Shown here: positions 1-11,082 of the stretch, piece by piece
Layout of the letters: every line of letters begins with the position of its first letter
How positions within the stretch are numbered: position 1 is the first letter of the stretch
Assembly (NCBI GenBank): GCA_023653785.1
Contig: JAMKCH010071803.1
Coordinates: 1-64,000 of the forward strand
Source: Ophioderma brevispina
Lineage: Eukaryota; Echinodermata; Ophiuroidea; Amphilepidida; Ophiodermatidae
Reading direction: 5' to 3'
DNA: 64,000 nt
Notes under the pieces: model-generated
Database searches by the model: none
Seen by the model: only the letters and a program-made list of their open reading frames with translations
Told to the model about the DNA's origin: nothing
Position numbers and translations under genes: made by a program

Positions 1-485
1 CCCGATTTAAGAATATGAAGTTTTCATCTTGATAGATTGGCCTTCACTCCAAAACCCCATCTGTAAAGTTTCGCGCCGATATTTCAACTCGTTTTGATGT
101 GAAAGCTGAAAACGTGATTTTTTCAATCCCCATAGAGTACTGTGTAAAATTAATATTGGTCGACCAAAAAGGGACACATTTTCGCTCATAAACCAAACAT
201 CCTTTAGCCCTAAGATTTCACAGGGTAAATGAGAAAAATAGTGGCTTTCCTCTGATACCAAAATATTGACCACTTCCGGTAAGATCTGGGGCTTCTGGGG
301 ACGAGGCTATTAGCGATCGGGCCATGGACCTTTAAGGTGGAGTTAACATTATGCATTATTGGATAAGAATTACTCAACTTTGATTACCAGAGTATAGTAT
401 TTGTTTTCTGAAAGATATTAATACCTTGCAACAAAACAAACAAACAAAATGAAATAAACACAAACGAACGAAAACAAATTCAAGG
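1..485. other. Non-coding stretch, nothing recognised
   Basis: AT-rich sequence with stops in all frames. The only longer open frame (minus strand, 7-273) has no recognisable domain and no splice context that I can see. Confidence 0.6.
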
Positions 486-1192
486 CACTATCAGTGATTT
501 GTTAATTCAGAAAATCGAAAAAAAAATCAAAAATCTGATTTTTGCATGTCTGTAACAAGTTTAGGTATCTTAAAGGTACAGTTCGTGATTTCAGCACCTT
601 CTGTTTTATTCATTGATAGCTATTGATCGCTAGATATCCTTGAGAAAAGCTTATTCTCAAAATTTGAGCTGATCCCGATCTTGCGGTCTTGTGTTATGAG
701 CAATTGCTCGTTTCACACGGTCCATAGATAGGCTACTGTGCTGTAATTTCTGTCCGTTTACGGACAGAAAATACAAAATTGCGAGTTTCTTACAGATACG
801 ACCGAATTTTCACGTAAGATTGGGCACACGTGGATTACTAAGGCTAACGGTTCAGATGATATAAAAATCTCAACATTTTTAGGTAAGTCGGGGGACGAAG
901 CTGTGGATCACGAAAATGCCTCTTTAACATATCCTGCAAGTGATAAGACCAAAAGCAACCTAATAGGGCCAAAATAAGATATTTTAGTCATTACTCTCCT
1001 TACGGACACTTACTACAACACGTAATTGAATGGAGATTAGTATCTTTGAGCACTGCCGCTTTTTTCATTTTCTGTCAATTTTTCAATTGAAAAAGATAAT
1101 TTATGAGAATTGTACAGACTTATCTTTCAATTTTAAGCTATTCGTGCATATTTTAAATAGTTAGACTCTTTTTGGGTCAATCACTGATAGTT
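486..1192 (-). mobile_element. CACTATCAGTG-ended DNA element, copy 1, interrupted
   Basis: It starts with CACTATCAGTG at 486 and ends with CACTGATAGT at 1182-1191. Internal sequence matches, in reverse complement, the elements at 17576-17900 and 18902-19244; for example the block around the 'cggcagtgttccaag' motif near 17690 reappears inverted near 1040-1065. Removing the inserted MITE (574-923 plus one TTAA) leaves about 353 bp, close to the 325 bp of the second copy. No coding capacity is visible, so this is a non-autonomous element. The superfamily is unclear because I found no clean target duplication. Confidence 0.65.
574..923. mobile_element. TTAA-type MITE nested in copy 1 of the CACTATCAGTG element
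   Basis: The 350 bp insert is flanked by TTAA at 570-573 and 924-927. Its ends are imperfect inverted repeats: AAGGTACAGTTCGTGAT on the left and, read inverted, AGAGGCATTTTCGTGAT on the right. A palindrome TGTCCGTTTACGGACA lies near the middle (about 750-765). The homologous site at 17810-17830 is uninterrupted, which directly shows the empty target. TTAA target preference fits piggyBac- or Kolobok-type transposases. A diverged copy lies at 44888-45181 and a partial one near 8890-9010. Confidence 0.75.
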
Positions 1193-2539
1193 ATAACAGC
1201 GTAGGTTTAAGGGCATCAAGTTACCACGACCATAGACGTCGTTGGTATCATTAAATTATCTTAATGATCAACATAGCTAAAGAAAGCGTAGCTAATAGAC
1301 CTTGTAGTGATAGTCAAACAATACCATAATTTAGTTAAAACCTTTTAAAGCAATCAAGGTCACTTAAGATAGTGAAATTAATGACTACTAATTGCAATAT
1401 AAATTCATTTTGAATCTAATTTTTCTTTCCAATTGTGTATTTAATTGTCCATGGACATACTTGTAGGGTTGTGCTGATTAAAATAGCTTCACGGGCATGA
1501 TTCGACAACTATAATTGACACCATTTTCATAGAAATCGGTTCACTCTTGATCTTTCAGCTTCAGGGTCACTTTGAACACTAATTTATCACCTTATATTTT
1601 CTGAAGTATTGTCGTAGATGAGGCAAACTATGCATAATTTTAATTATTGGAACCTGGCAAAAACAGCTAAATTTGGTCACTTTGAATAAACGTTGCCCAT
1701 ATCCGTTTTGAATGTTTCAGGCTTTCTACTGGCTAGCTATTGGTGGCTTTTAATGTTAAGCCACTGTCAGCGATTTCTTCAAAATGTAAACAAATCGCGC
1801 CCCCTATTTTCATCAAAGTCCATTTTTTGCACTTTTGTATTGGAAAATGTTGTAGTAAAACCCCCTGTAAGTGGCTAAGCTTAACGCGCCGTATTTGCCA
1901 AGAAATGACGATTTTTCTGCATTGTTTACTAATAAAAGTCGACTTTTATTAGCCAAGAAAACAGTCGTAAATGACATCTTCAATACCACTTTAATTGCTT
2001 TGAGTTCTGTTTTTGCACAAAGAACGGTAAGGTTTTGATATGACCTAACCTAGCAATTTAGAGACAAATGGGTATTTTTAAATGTTGGAAAAGAATGACT
2101 GATAGTGGCTTTTAAAAGTTTTGTCTAAGAAAATCATCACTTTTTTTGTTTTTAGTTTTATGTTGGTTTATACGCCTTGTTTTTTTATGTTGTAGGTGAA
2201 CCCAGGTAATAATAAGATAGACGCGGTAAGATCTCGCCATTGATATTATTCTGTTTTTTTCATTGGCGTGTCCATACGGGTAAACAGGGATTGCCCAAAA
2301 GATTTACAATTTTGGCATGGTTTGGCCGTTTCTGGTAAACGCATCCAAATTTGTTTAAAGCATTGAGAAAACTTGGGAATGGTTTCTTTTTAATACCCAT
2401 TAATAAGATTAGACATGGCACAGAAAACAATATACACATAAAACCTAATTCACACGGATTTACACTATTGGCTTATCTGTATTTCTATAAATCAATCATT
2501 GTTATTTATTAATGCTCAAAAAGCGTTTAAGCCATGAAT
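1193..2539. other. Non-coding stretch, no gene seen
   Basis: AT-rich sequence. The short open frames at 1693-1952 overlap one another and show no domain or codon signature. No repeat structure was recognised. Confidence 0.55.
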
Positions 2540-2623
2540 CTTCCAGTCGCAGCGAGCGACTGTAATGCGAAGACCGGATTTGACCCAAGATCTAGTGTGG
2601 CTTCCCGCTCGCTGGACTGGAAG
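2540..2623. repeat. Short hairpin repeat
   Basis: CTTCCAGTCGCAGCGAGCG at 2540 is matched in inverted orientation by CGCTCGCTGGACTGGAAG ending at 2623. The arms are about 18 bp with a few mismatches around a loop of roughly 45 bp. It may be a very small MITE or an isolated structured site. Confidence 0.55.
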
Positions 2624-3251
2624 TATAATGGGCTTCAGAAGGGTGCGAGCTATTAGGGAATCATTTCAATATTATGACTTTGAGAAAAGCCAGCCTTTGA
2701 TGTGAAAAAGTGAACCAAATAACTACGTGAATAGAGGATTCGGAGTTCTAGCAATTTACAATACTGTGCGATTCCATTGTTTTCTCGTGCACAATCCCAT
2801 ATTGTTGACCGAAAGGATTAACCCTAAAAGGCCCGGGTGGGGGGGGGGGCTCCCCACTCGACTCTTTTTGTCGTATCTCACCTATTAGTTATTTTTTCAC
2901 GCCGAAACTACATTAACGCGGCGTTGTGCCTTGGTTAAACTCGCGCACTGCCGTGTACGAAGAACAGCTATTTCCCATTGGAAATACACGGAACAGCAGA
3001 AATCCATTTTTTGTGCTAAGTATACAGTTACACTATGTTTTCTCTTATTTATTTGATTGATTCAGTAGTAATGCATGTGTGTGCGCATACTTGACACACA
3101 TCATGGTAAAAAAATCCAACTTTTGCTTGAAACAAAATGGCGAAAAACCATGAATTTTGCGATTTATTTAGCTTTTCGCATTTTTCATGACGTCATGTTT
3201 GACGTTACTGTGAGTCATACAAGGTACGTTAGGTAAGGATTTTGGTCATAC
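2624..3251. other. Non-coding stretch with a G-run
   Basis: No gene seen. A G-rich tract followed by C (about 2839-2860) breaks otherwise AT-rich sequence. The 3252 element follows directly. Confidence 0.5.
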
Positions 3252-3476
3252 CAGGCCCGTGCCCAGGGGGCCCCCCCCCTTTGGACCTTTTATAAAAAGA
3301 TCCAAAAATTAGAGAAAATTTCAACTTTTTGGTGATCAGATGTTAAAAAGGTCCAAATAAAGGACCATTTTATGTGGCTGGGTCACCTTCCCAGTTTTAC
3401 CAAAATGGCAAAAAAGTCCACTTTTCAAAGTCCTGCAATCCCCCCCCCCAAAAAAACAGTCCTGCGTACGGCCCTG
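3252..3476. mobile_element. CAGG(G/C)CCGT-ended short inverted-repeat element
   Basis: The left end CAGGCCCGTGCCCAGG and the right end, inverted CAGGGCCGTACGCAGG, form terminal inverted repeats around 225 bp of non-coding DNA with C-runs. The same terminal type (CAGGGCCGTAGCCAGG) is seen at 26890-26911 and 63800-63820. Flanks GGTCATAC and GCTTATAC are a weak 8 bp target-duplication match (6 of 8), which would suit a hAT element. Confidence 0.55.
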
Positions 3477-5356
3477 CTTATACATTTCTATAACTAAGCA
3501 CACGCCTATCATGTACCAATAAGGGGAAAGTGGGCCATTGGCCATATAAGAGATACTATGACGCTCCTATTAGATTTTAGAATTTTTCGGGTAAACGCAA
3601 AAGAGCAAGCAGTTTTATGGTAAAATCCAAGGACTTGTATAGTAGACCATTGCAAAGCAATAGTCCTTTTTAATTAGATTCTAATTTTTAACAATTTTTC
3701 AAACCAAATTAGCTATGCATTACAAGTAAAGGTATATCTTTCATCAAGGTCTGTGGTATAAATGATTCCAAGCTTTTCAACTTTGTGAAATTGATCCCTT
3801 TTGAGGTAGTACTATTCATTCGAAGGTCTTATAGGGTTATGCCTTACACCATTGGAAGTATCCGAATTTTCATTGTTATTTCATAATCCGAGAAGAGAGG
3901 GACTTTCCTAAGTCAAACCCATTGAAGCAGTATCTAAGGTGAGGACAAACATTATCTTGATGTACTCTCATTTACTCTTAGCTTTTGAAATGTATGCGAC
4001 TAAACCAGTACACATCGTCAATTCTCAAAGACTATATTCATGAAGATTCGCTGTGAATTGAAAATCCACGACGGATGGTTCTAGGAGGGGACCGGTGAAA
4101 TGACATTTGAGTATTGGCATGGGTCGATTTGGGTGTTATCTGTACTCCTCGTCCTCTAATTTCTAGGACGGATTATGCGGGCAAGGCAAATCTTCGATAC
4201 TCAAGTTTGTACCAGTAAAGTGGGGCTTACTGTATTTTGCGAAACCAAGCCACCCCCATTGGTTTACACGCATTATTCCGCCATGCATGCCTAACGGGGT
4301 ATAACCGGAATAAAGCGTTGTAATCCAATGGAGTCTGATTCGTTCGTTTCGAAAATATAGTAAGCCGTAACGTTTAAAGTGGCGTCATTCGTTATCGTCT
4401 TAGTTTCTAAACATTGAAAAAGTGGTCATCACATTTGAACAGGGAAACGAGCAAGTGCTTGTTACAGTAATGGTACCATCCTAATGTAGAGGTCAAACAC
4501 AATCACATATAACTGAGCACATCGTCGATGCGCGGTATATGACTCAAACAAAATAAACAAACGGCATAGGGTACATAAAATGGCTTGGGCAAGATTTTTA
4601 GCGGAGTGTATCGTGTTCTACGCATTTTTCTGATACATTAAACTGGCGCCAATCATGTTTTATATTAATCGCAGCAATACACCATACCATTTTTGCATGT
4701 CTTCTAAAAACGTGGTGATTTGAATAGAAATGAGGTTCAGCAATAAATTACGAGTCTTGGTTCTGCACAACGATATTAGCTTGCCAAACAACATTTCTTT
4801 CATTTTCCAATAAATGATGATATAATACGGTTAAAGTTAGTTGAAGGCTCGCAGTAGAAACTTGAGGTTTATTTATTCTTGAACGAGGACAGCTCAGTCT
4901 ACAGCGGAGCTGTGATAATGTCTGTTATCCTTTCAACCGAACGGGCAATGACAATTGCTCTTAATTTCCAGATAAAAGGAAAAACGCCGGGCGGATATAC
5001 TGAATATCAATAGCGCCATTATTTGTTGGAGGCAATGTAGTATGATGTATATCACTGCTCACTGATATTCAGGGGAACAAATTAAATGACATTTTATTAA
5101 TTTAAAAACAAATGTGCAACTTTTATGATTGACATCCCCGTGTTTTATTAACTACAAATATTGACATGAATTATGGTGAAAATATGGTTCCATTCAGTGT
5201 GTACCTCAAGCGCACAATTATTACATCCGTGCGATGGTCTATATCTAAAAGTATCTCGGAACCTACGAAACCGTCTCTCATATTTAATATTGCGATTCTT
5301 ATTGTCATCAGAGCACAAACACTTACAAGTTTCAACATTAGACCATATGTAATATA
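3477..5356. other. Non-coding stretch, no gene seen
   Basis: No convincing open frame or repeat was recognised. The open frames at 5148-5465 run into the MITE that starts near 5357 and are not treated as genes. Confidence 0.5.
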
Positions 5357-5902
5357 TCGTCGGCCGCGTCACATAGTGACGTATTCGACATTTTGGACTT
5401 TTTGGAGAAATTTTGCATATAGGTTTGTTCTGTACTATTCTATATACATATTCAACAAATTTTAAACTTTAAAGTGGCTTAATTAGTAAAATATTAAGTA
5501 ACTAATTATGACGTATTTACAAACGTTAAATTGTCCGCATCACATAACGACGTATTTGTCGAAAATCTATACTGCGCAGGCTCATAGCATCGTATCTGCA
5601 TTTTGAAGTATTCACCGCGTCACATAGTGACGTATTTGTGTGACGTATTTTGCAGTTCACGGTTTTCACATAGTGACGTATTTTATTTAAAATCCTCTTT
5701 TCACATATCAAAATAAATTGAAAGCTGATTAGTTAAATATATTTGATATTTAAGTTATTTCGTTGATTTTCCACAAGGTTTTAATTGAAATATATGTTTT
5801 AATTAACTGTATGGGGCAAATTAAAATCGCAAAATCTTCAAAGCCGTTTATCTCGAAATGTGTATTTTTCAAATACGTCAGTATGTGACGCGGCCGACGA
5901 TA
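5357..5902. mobile_element. MITE with repeated TCACATAGTGACGTA motif
   Basis: The terminal inverted repeats are ATCGTCGGCCGCGTCACAT at the left end (5357) and the same sequence inverted at the right end (to 5902). The palindromic core TCACATAGTGA followed by CGTATT recurs inside, near 5370, 5540 (diverged), 5620 and 5667, and inverted near 5874. Such subterminal arrays often serve as transposase binding sites. There is no coding capacity. It lies about 175 bp past the stop codon of the discoidin gene. Confidence 0.7.
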
Positions 5903-6077
5903 TGTAGACATGTAGAGCTAGCAGAAAATGCGTGTGCAGGTTGGTGGGCTCCTCCATGCGTGTTTTTGGTTTGAACAATGGTAGTGTTGTTTGCATCATG
6001 GGAATATGAGTTTGACCCTTTTTAGAGAATAATAACCCAAAAGTACATGATGACTTTCGAGTCACTTCGTGGTTGTA

Positions 6078-7130
6078 TTAGTTGGTCATTTCACATCCAA
6101 AGACCTCAAATCGCAATCCACATTCAACTGATTCTGAAGGAGGCGGCGATGTTCCGGTCAACGAGAGTTGAGAACCCCGAATGCATTGCTTTGGTTGCAA
6201 TCGAACGACATCGGCAACTACGCTATGGGGGAAATCAATTTTTACAGGCATGCTAGGATAAGTTTCTGTGTTAGCTGGGAATTCAATCGGAGCTCCGTTG
6301 TCATCTTTGATGTATGTCAGTGGACATCCGTGTAAACTGGTCTGAACCAACACTGTTTGAGCAAATGATATTAAAATGGTATCAAATCCTTGGACTGAAA
6401 GACCAGACACGTAACTGGTGCTTGTAAGATTGACAGTAATCCATGGATTGGTATCGTTATCTGCGCTTAACCAAGTGTTAAAATTATTAAGACGTCCACT
6501 TTTTTTTGCTTCAAAATTAAAACTACCACTATAGGGAAAACTGGACGAGGCTTCTATATTCTCGTCAGGTATTGTCTTGTTTTCCATACCCAGTGACGTG
6601 TTACAGGGACCATCCGGCTTAGCTGAAATACCATTCATAGTGCAAAGCGCAGATGGGATAGTCGTAGCAGGAATTTTAGCAGAAGTTGTGACGCCAGAGG
6701 TTTTGAATGATGTCGTGGTAGCTACATTCGCCACTGAGTGCGGGGTGCTAGAAGAAAAGGCAGATGTTGTGTTTCCAATGGGTAAGCAATTCAACAACTC
6801 TTTCAGTGTATCTGTTCCCCACATAGACCGTTTAGCCAGTAATCCAGCTTTGTCTGAACACCACCAGTATGTCAAAGATGAAGCAATGGGGAGTCCACAT
6901 GGCTTGATACTGCCTGGAGATGCAAGAATCTTGGAGCATCCACATCGAATGTCTTCATCAAGGGGTAGGGCCCAACAAAGTTTCCCATCTGTATAGTTGA
7001 ATTGCGTACCGATGAAGCACGTGTTTTCCGCTATCAGTTCAACATTTTGTAATAGAAGTCCGCAGAAGGCGAGTTGAAACAAGTGCAGCATATTGGTCGA
7101 TAGTGGGTGATGCCAGTGTCGAATGTTCAA
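6078..7130 (-). CDS. Secreted discoidin (F5/8 type C) domain protein
   Basis: A 350-residue single-exon reading frame ending in TAA at 6078. A better start may be Met14 (codon 7089-7091), because a hydrophobic signal peptide (MLHLFQLAFCGLLL) begins there. Residues 38-115 form a cysteine-rich head with eight cysteines (38, 52, 63, 65, 78, 91, 115 and one near the signal). Residues 120-162 are a Ser/Thr-rich, probably glycosylated linker. Residues 176-346 match the F5/8 type C fold: opening Cys176 with LGMENKTIPD, then WLSADNDTNPWITVNL, VSGLSVQG, and the closing FEVFGC at Cys346. An insertion near 316-337 adds two cysteines before the last strand. Such domains usually bind glycans or phospholipids; secretion and adhesion or lectin-like roles are inferred. 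A 3' splice-like site (taattacag, near 7165) allows an upstream 5' UTR exon. Confidence 0.85.
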   Translation of the reverse strand: MNIRHWHHPLSTNMLHLFQLAFCGLLLQNVELIAENTCFIGTQFNYTDGKLCWALPLDEDIRCGCSKILASPGSIKPCGLPIASSLTYWWCSDKAGLLAKRSMWGTDTLKELLNCLPIGNTTSAFSSSTPHSVANVATTTSFKTSGVTTSAKIPATTIPSALCTMNGISAKPDGPCNTSLGMENKTIPDENIEASSSFPYSGSFNFEAKKSGRLNNFNTWLSADNDTNPWITVNLTSTSYVSGLSVQGFDTILISFAQTVLVQTSLHGCPLTYIKDDNGAPIEFPANTETYPSMPVKIDFPHSVVADVVRLQPKQCIRGSQLSLTGTSPPPSESVECGLRFEVFGCEMTN

Positions 7131-9868
7131 GATGTCGGGTTTAGATGTAGTTCAAACCAAGCACTGTAATTATTCAAGATGTTCTATATACAATATAAGA
7201 GTTTAACGCATACCCTTTAGTCTCGAAAATAATTGACATCAGCAGAACCATAACATTCCAGAATATCATGCACTATCCATACAGAAAAAAAATGAAAAGA
7301 TTCATTTATAAGCAGATTACAGTTTTCTTTTGCCGATGTGCTAAGATCACATTTGAAATTCCAAATTGTCAATCAATCGCACATAAATTAATATTCAATC
7401 GCATTTGCGCATTGATGCTCTTGTTTTTCTCACCATTTCCGTTTGCTGATCTTTTCTCTTATCAATTCACATCCGTGTCACTCACTGGTAGCAAATGGCA
7501 CGAAGCACAGCGCTTACGAATATTTTTATTGCTCATCGCCGATACAATAAAAGCAAGGTTTCATTATAATGGCATCGACCCGAATCCTGAGTATAATGTG
7601 AACACCTGACTGAAATACTGTTGTTTATTAACGTTCACAGCGTTAAAAGCTTGTTATGCGGGAGTTCATCGAAGTCAACGTAGCAGTTTGATTGGCTGTG
7701 CGTATATATATTGATTGAGGCAAGTCACCTCACACAAGAATTTTTCATATTACAGTACAAAAGGCAAATCAAGAGAAAAAGTAATCAGGTAATGTAAGAT
7801 ATTAGGATTAGTACAGTTCGAAATGTCAGATATTTTGATCCAGGTGGATACTTGTGCAAAAACTGATTTTGTTTTGGCTAACATTTTCAATTTTGAAGTG
7901 GTGATTTCAAAAGGTAAGATACTACTTTTCAGGAGGCGCCATTTAGAATTTCATCATATTTGCCTTGTGAATTTAAAAATGTAAAACGTTTGACATATCT
8001 ACTAGGTCACGTTAACGTGTGACCGGAGGCCAGAGGTCAAACACTGCGCAGTCCTATGGAATGGTTTCAATGTCAGCCAATTGCATCTAAACTCTGCCCC
8101 CAAGTGTACTGGAAAACCATTTACCTTTTCAATCCTAATATATAAAAGACGAGTAATTTGAGTACATCTTTACTTAAACTTGACCCCTGTGCAGTTGATT
8201 TTGTGACCTTTGAGCTCCATAACACATTTTACCCTGTAGCTTGGTAACGAAACAATTTGAAGAGGCAGATACATAACCATTTTTTTCTTTCATACTCCAC
8301 TAAGAACTTTAGAGATGTATTTGGTCATGACAGGGAACAACAATCAATGGGAATTGACCGTGCCTGTCTGCCGATTCCCGTAATCAGATTTTCACGTTCA
8401 TTCATCACACTCCGTTTGGAGCTTCCGCGGTTGGGAATATTAGCATTGCTTCGACAGCTAAGGAACATAACAACGGCCCCATAATACAGTGGCCACATAG
8501 CAACCCGCTATGCTTTGCATAATGACTGTGCTATGCATAATGAGCTATGCTATAGCAGCAGATAGCATTTATGCAAATGAGTTTGACGCAATCGTCCAAT
8601 GGCGGTGCCCCTGAGGTTTCACCAATTTGCCTTCAAAACAACAAAAAACTGCAGGGGCCGTCAAGATTGGATCAATTTTAAAATTTGAACCATTACCTTA
8701 TTTGCCCCAATTTCTTTCTTGCACAGAATGAGACCCCGCAGCATTATGGAATATTGAATCTTGACCCTATACCAACATAACCAGACCATCAAACATGTTG
8801 TGCATTTAGCTGAATAAGATCTCTGGGCTCCTGGTCTACAACTTCATTTTTTTATGGCTCACGATATATCCTCAAGGAAAGGATATTGACAAATTTTCAG
8901 TTGATGCATTGAAGGCGAGTAATTTCTCTCAGCTCACGGACAGAAAATACCAAATTGCGAATTTCTTCTGGCGAAGATCGAATATGCTCATAGCCATCGG
9001 TTCATATGTTGTAAAAATCTGTTTTAACTCTTGTTTCATTAAACTGTTTAAGTTTTTGTTACAGTTCATCTTTATCTTCATCAGGGTTACACGGCAAAAG
9101 AATAGTACTATCCCATGACGCCGTGCAAGCATAGTTATGCTTGCAAAATGTGTTGCAATTATAATTGATACATTCAACTTGAAGTGGGACGATCATTTTT
9201 CAAGATGGCTGGCGTTTTACACCAAAATTTAAATCCCATAAAAATCTAATGATGGGACCAAGTGTCTTGGTGTTCAGTTTCTCCGGGCAGTTCTGAGTGA
9301 AAGGTCCAGTCTGGATGGGAAATGTGTCTGCTAGCTTGTGATTGAAGAAATATCAAGGTTGGTGTTATTCAGATAAAATGCACAGCAACTGTGCAATTTG
9401 AACTCTGGAAGAAAGCCATCTATTTCAACTATGTTAACCTCAGTGCCCCCTACAGTTTCATACTGGATTTTTATTCAGCTTGTGTACTGAATGACTCCCT
9501 ATTGTGTTTGTACATTTTATCTGAAAGGACCCTACTTTACACCTGGTCGCATTTTAACCATCACTTCAGATAGGAGTGCCCCCTACCGCACTAGCTACAT
9601 ATTTTTTATCTAATTGACCCAATGTGTTTGAATTAATACTCTCTGATATTAGTTTGCTAAATAAAGATTGTAGTGTGACAAATCATCTAGAATGAAAAAT
9701 TAATTTTGGCGAGAAAACTGCGGCCATCGTGAATAATGACCATCATTTTCTACTTTTAATATATCAATTACAAGCGCTACACATTTTGTAGCTATAGCCA
9801 TACAAAACATATCCAAATACAAACAGGAATTTGAAAACTTCCATAAACATGTATTAATGAGCTATATA
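7131..9868. other. Non-coding stretch upstream of the discoidin gene
   Basis: No second gene was recognised. A TATA-like AT stretch (ttatattgtatata, about 7186-7199) lies upstream of the discoidin gene start. A partial copy of the TTAA-MITE interior lies near 8890-9010, recognisable by its cggacagaaaata motif. The open frames at 7268-7609 and 8257-8484 show no domain. Confidence 0.5.
8504..8582. promoter_or_regulatory. Cluster of octamer-like ATGC(A/T)AAT motifs
   Basis: Within 80 bp there are tgctttgcataat, gctatgcataatga, gctatgctatagc and tttatgcaaatga. The last contains a perfect POU/Oct octamer ATGCAAAT. The spacing and repetition suggest a small binding-site cluster, but part of it is simply tandem-like sequence and no target gene is evident. 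Confidence 0.2.
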
Positions 9869-10400
9869 CACTGTTGCTCATAAAGTTGGAATATATTTTG
9901 CGGACCCAATCTTAAAACGTATTTCTATTTGAACGCCTCAGTAATCATATTAGAGTAGGTGAATTATTAGTCCCCACTACCCATGTGAAGTGAATTCATG
10001 CATAATTTTGAATTACGTAACAATGCCTTTTGTTTGGAGCTATAAAATGTCAGACGTCTGTTGTTTTGTTCCCTTTCCCTGCTCTAAGAGATGTGCAAGG
10101 AGCCCATTTTTCAGAGTTGGTTGTTTACCTTTACAACAACTGACGCCGAGGTTCCCTAGGCTATGCTTCGTCCAACGGCATTGTCAATACACCGAAGAGT
10201 ACTTGCACTCCGACGGGAAGGTACAAACAAGCCAGAGTCACTGGTTTCCTCGGAATATCGCAGAGAACGGTCTGTAAAATCCTGACATCATCGAGGTGGG
10301 TCATTTGAGGCCACGAAATCTTCAGGACGACCACAATTGACTACCAGACGAGATGATCGCCGACTGCGGAAGTGGGGAAAATGGAATCGGGTTATTCTAT
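9869..10400 (+). mobile_element. Tc1-like transposon remnant A (left end plus transposase N-terminus)
   Basis: TA is followed by CACTGTTGCTCATAAAGT, a Tc1-type terminal repeat. The sequence then matches copy B (10891-11082) for about 200 bp and runs on into transposase DNA-binding coding sequence. No inverted right end was found before copy B, so the element is truncated. Similarity to copy B extends about 30 bp outside the terminal repeat, so a local duplication is possible as well as two insertions. Confidence 0.7.
10252..10369 (+). pseudogene. Tc1-like transposase DNA-binding region, broken
   Basis: In the frame starting at 10252 the sequence gives GISQRTVCKIL, the recognition helix of the first helix-turn-helix of Tc1 transposases. 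After a stop and frame change, the frame from 10325 gives GRPQLTTRRDDRRLR, matching the GRP(R/K)xTTxRxDRxI linker between the paired DNA-binding subdomains. The DDE catalytic domain is absent. This is a dead fragment. Confidence 0.75.
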
Positions 10401-10890
10401 GGATACCCATTAAAACAGCGGTTTTTGCTCTATATCTTTGGAGATTCGGGGGCTTAAATTTCATAGCAATGAGGACAATTATGGTCTTCCTCCAAACATC
10501 CTCCGGATAAATCAGTGTGCCCTCGGAGATATTGGACGAAACACCTTTACTGTAACACTACTGCCTTACCGCAGGAAGACACACAGGGATTAATTTGTCC
10601 ACTAGTACTGTTGTTGTCTGTCGATGTTGTCTTTTGTTTTGAAAAAAGTTTAACATTTGCCTCTAATATCTGCATACTTTCGATGGATTTAAACCAAACT
10701 TGAGTCATAGGTGCACCATGGGATCCCTCATTTGTTGATGAGGCTCAAAGGTCACATACCAAGGTCATAGGTCATATGAGACCTATCATTCAAAACCCAA
10801 ACAGACCAATCGACGAAAAGTCCCATTTCGAGATATCGGCGATTGAAGTTTTAGAGAAATTTCCATAAACTTGCACTTATGAGCTATATA
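10401..10890. other. Non-coding stretch between the two Tc1 left ends
   Basis: No gene is seen. Several aggtca-type half-sites occur at about 10745-10785. The open frame 10515-10703 has no recognisable domain. Confidence 0.45.
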
Positions 10891-11082
10891 CACTGTTGCT
10901 CATAAAGTTGGAATATTTTTTTTTCAGATCCAATCTTAAAACGTATTTCTATTTGAACGCCTCAGTAATCATATTAGAGTAGGTTAATGATTGCATAATT
11001 ACGTAACAATGCCTTTTGTGGGGAGCTATACAAGGTCAGACGTCTGTTGTTTTGTTCCTTTTCCCTGCTCCAAGACTGTGTG
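10891..11082 (+). mobile_element. Tc1-like transposon remnant B (left end only)
   Basis: The same CACTGTTGCTCATAAAGT terminal repeat follows TA at 10889-10890. It is close to remnant A up to the ccctgctc(t/c)aag motif at about 11070, with one internal deletion (the tccccactacccatgtgaag block is missing). It then stops abruptly where LINE reverse-transcriptase sequence begins, which indicates a nested LINE insertion. Confidence 0.7.

Noticed and set aside
6577..6996. 139-codon plus-strand frame
   Set aside because: Antisense shadow of the discoidin gene, which has clear family motifs.
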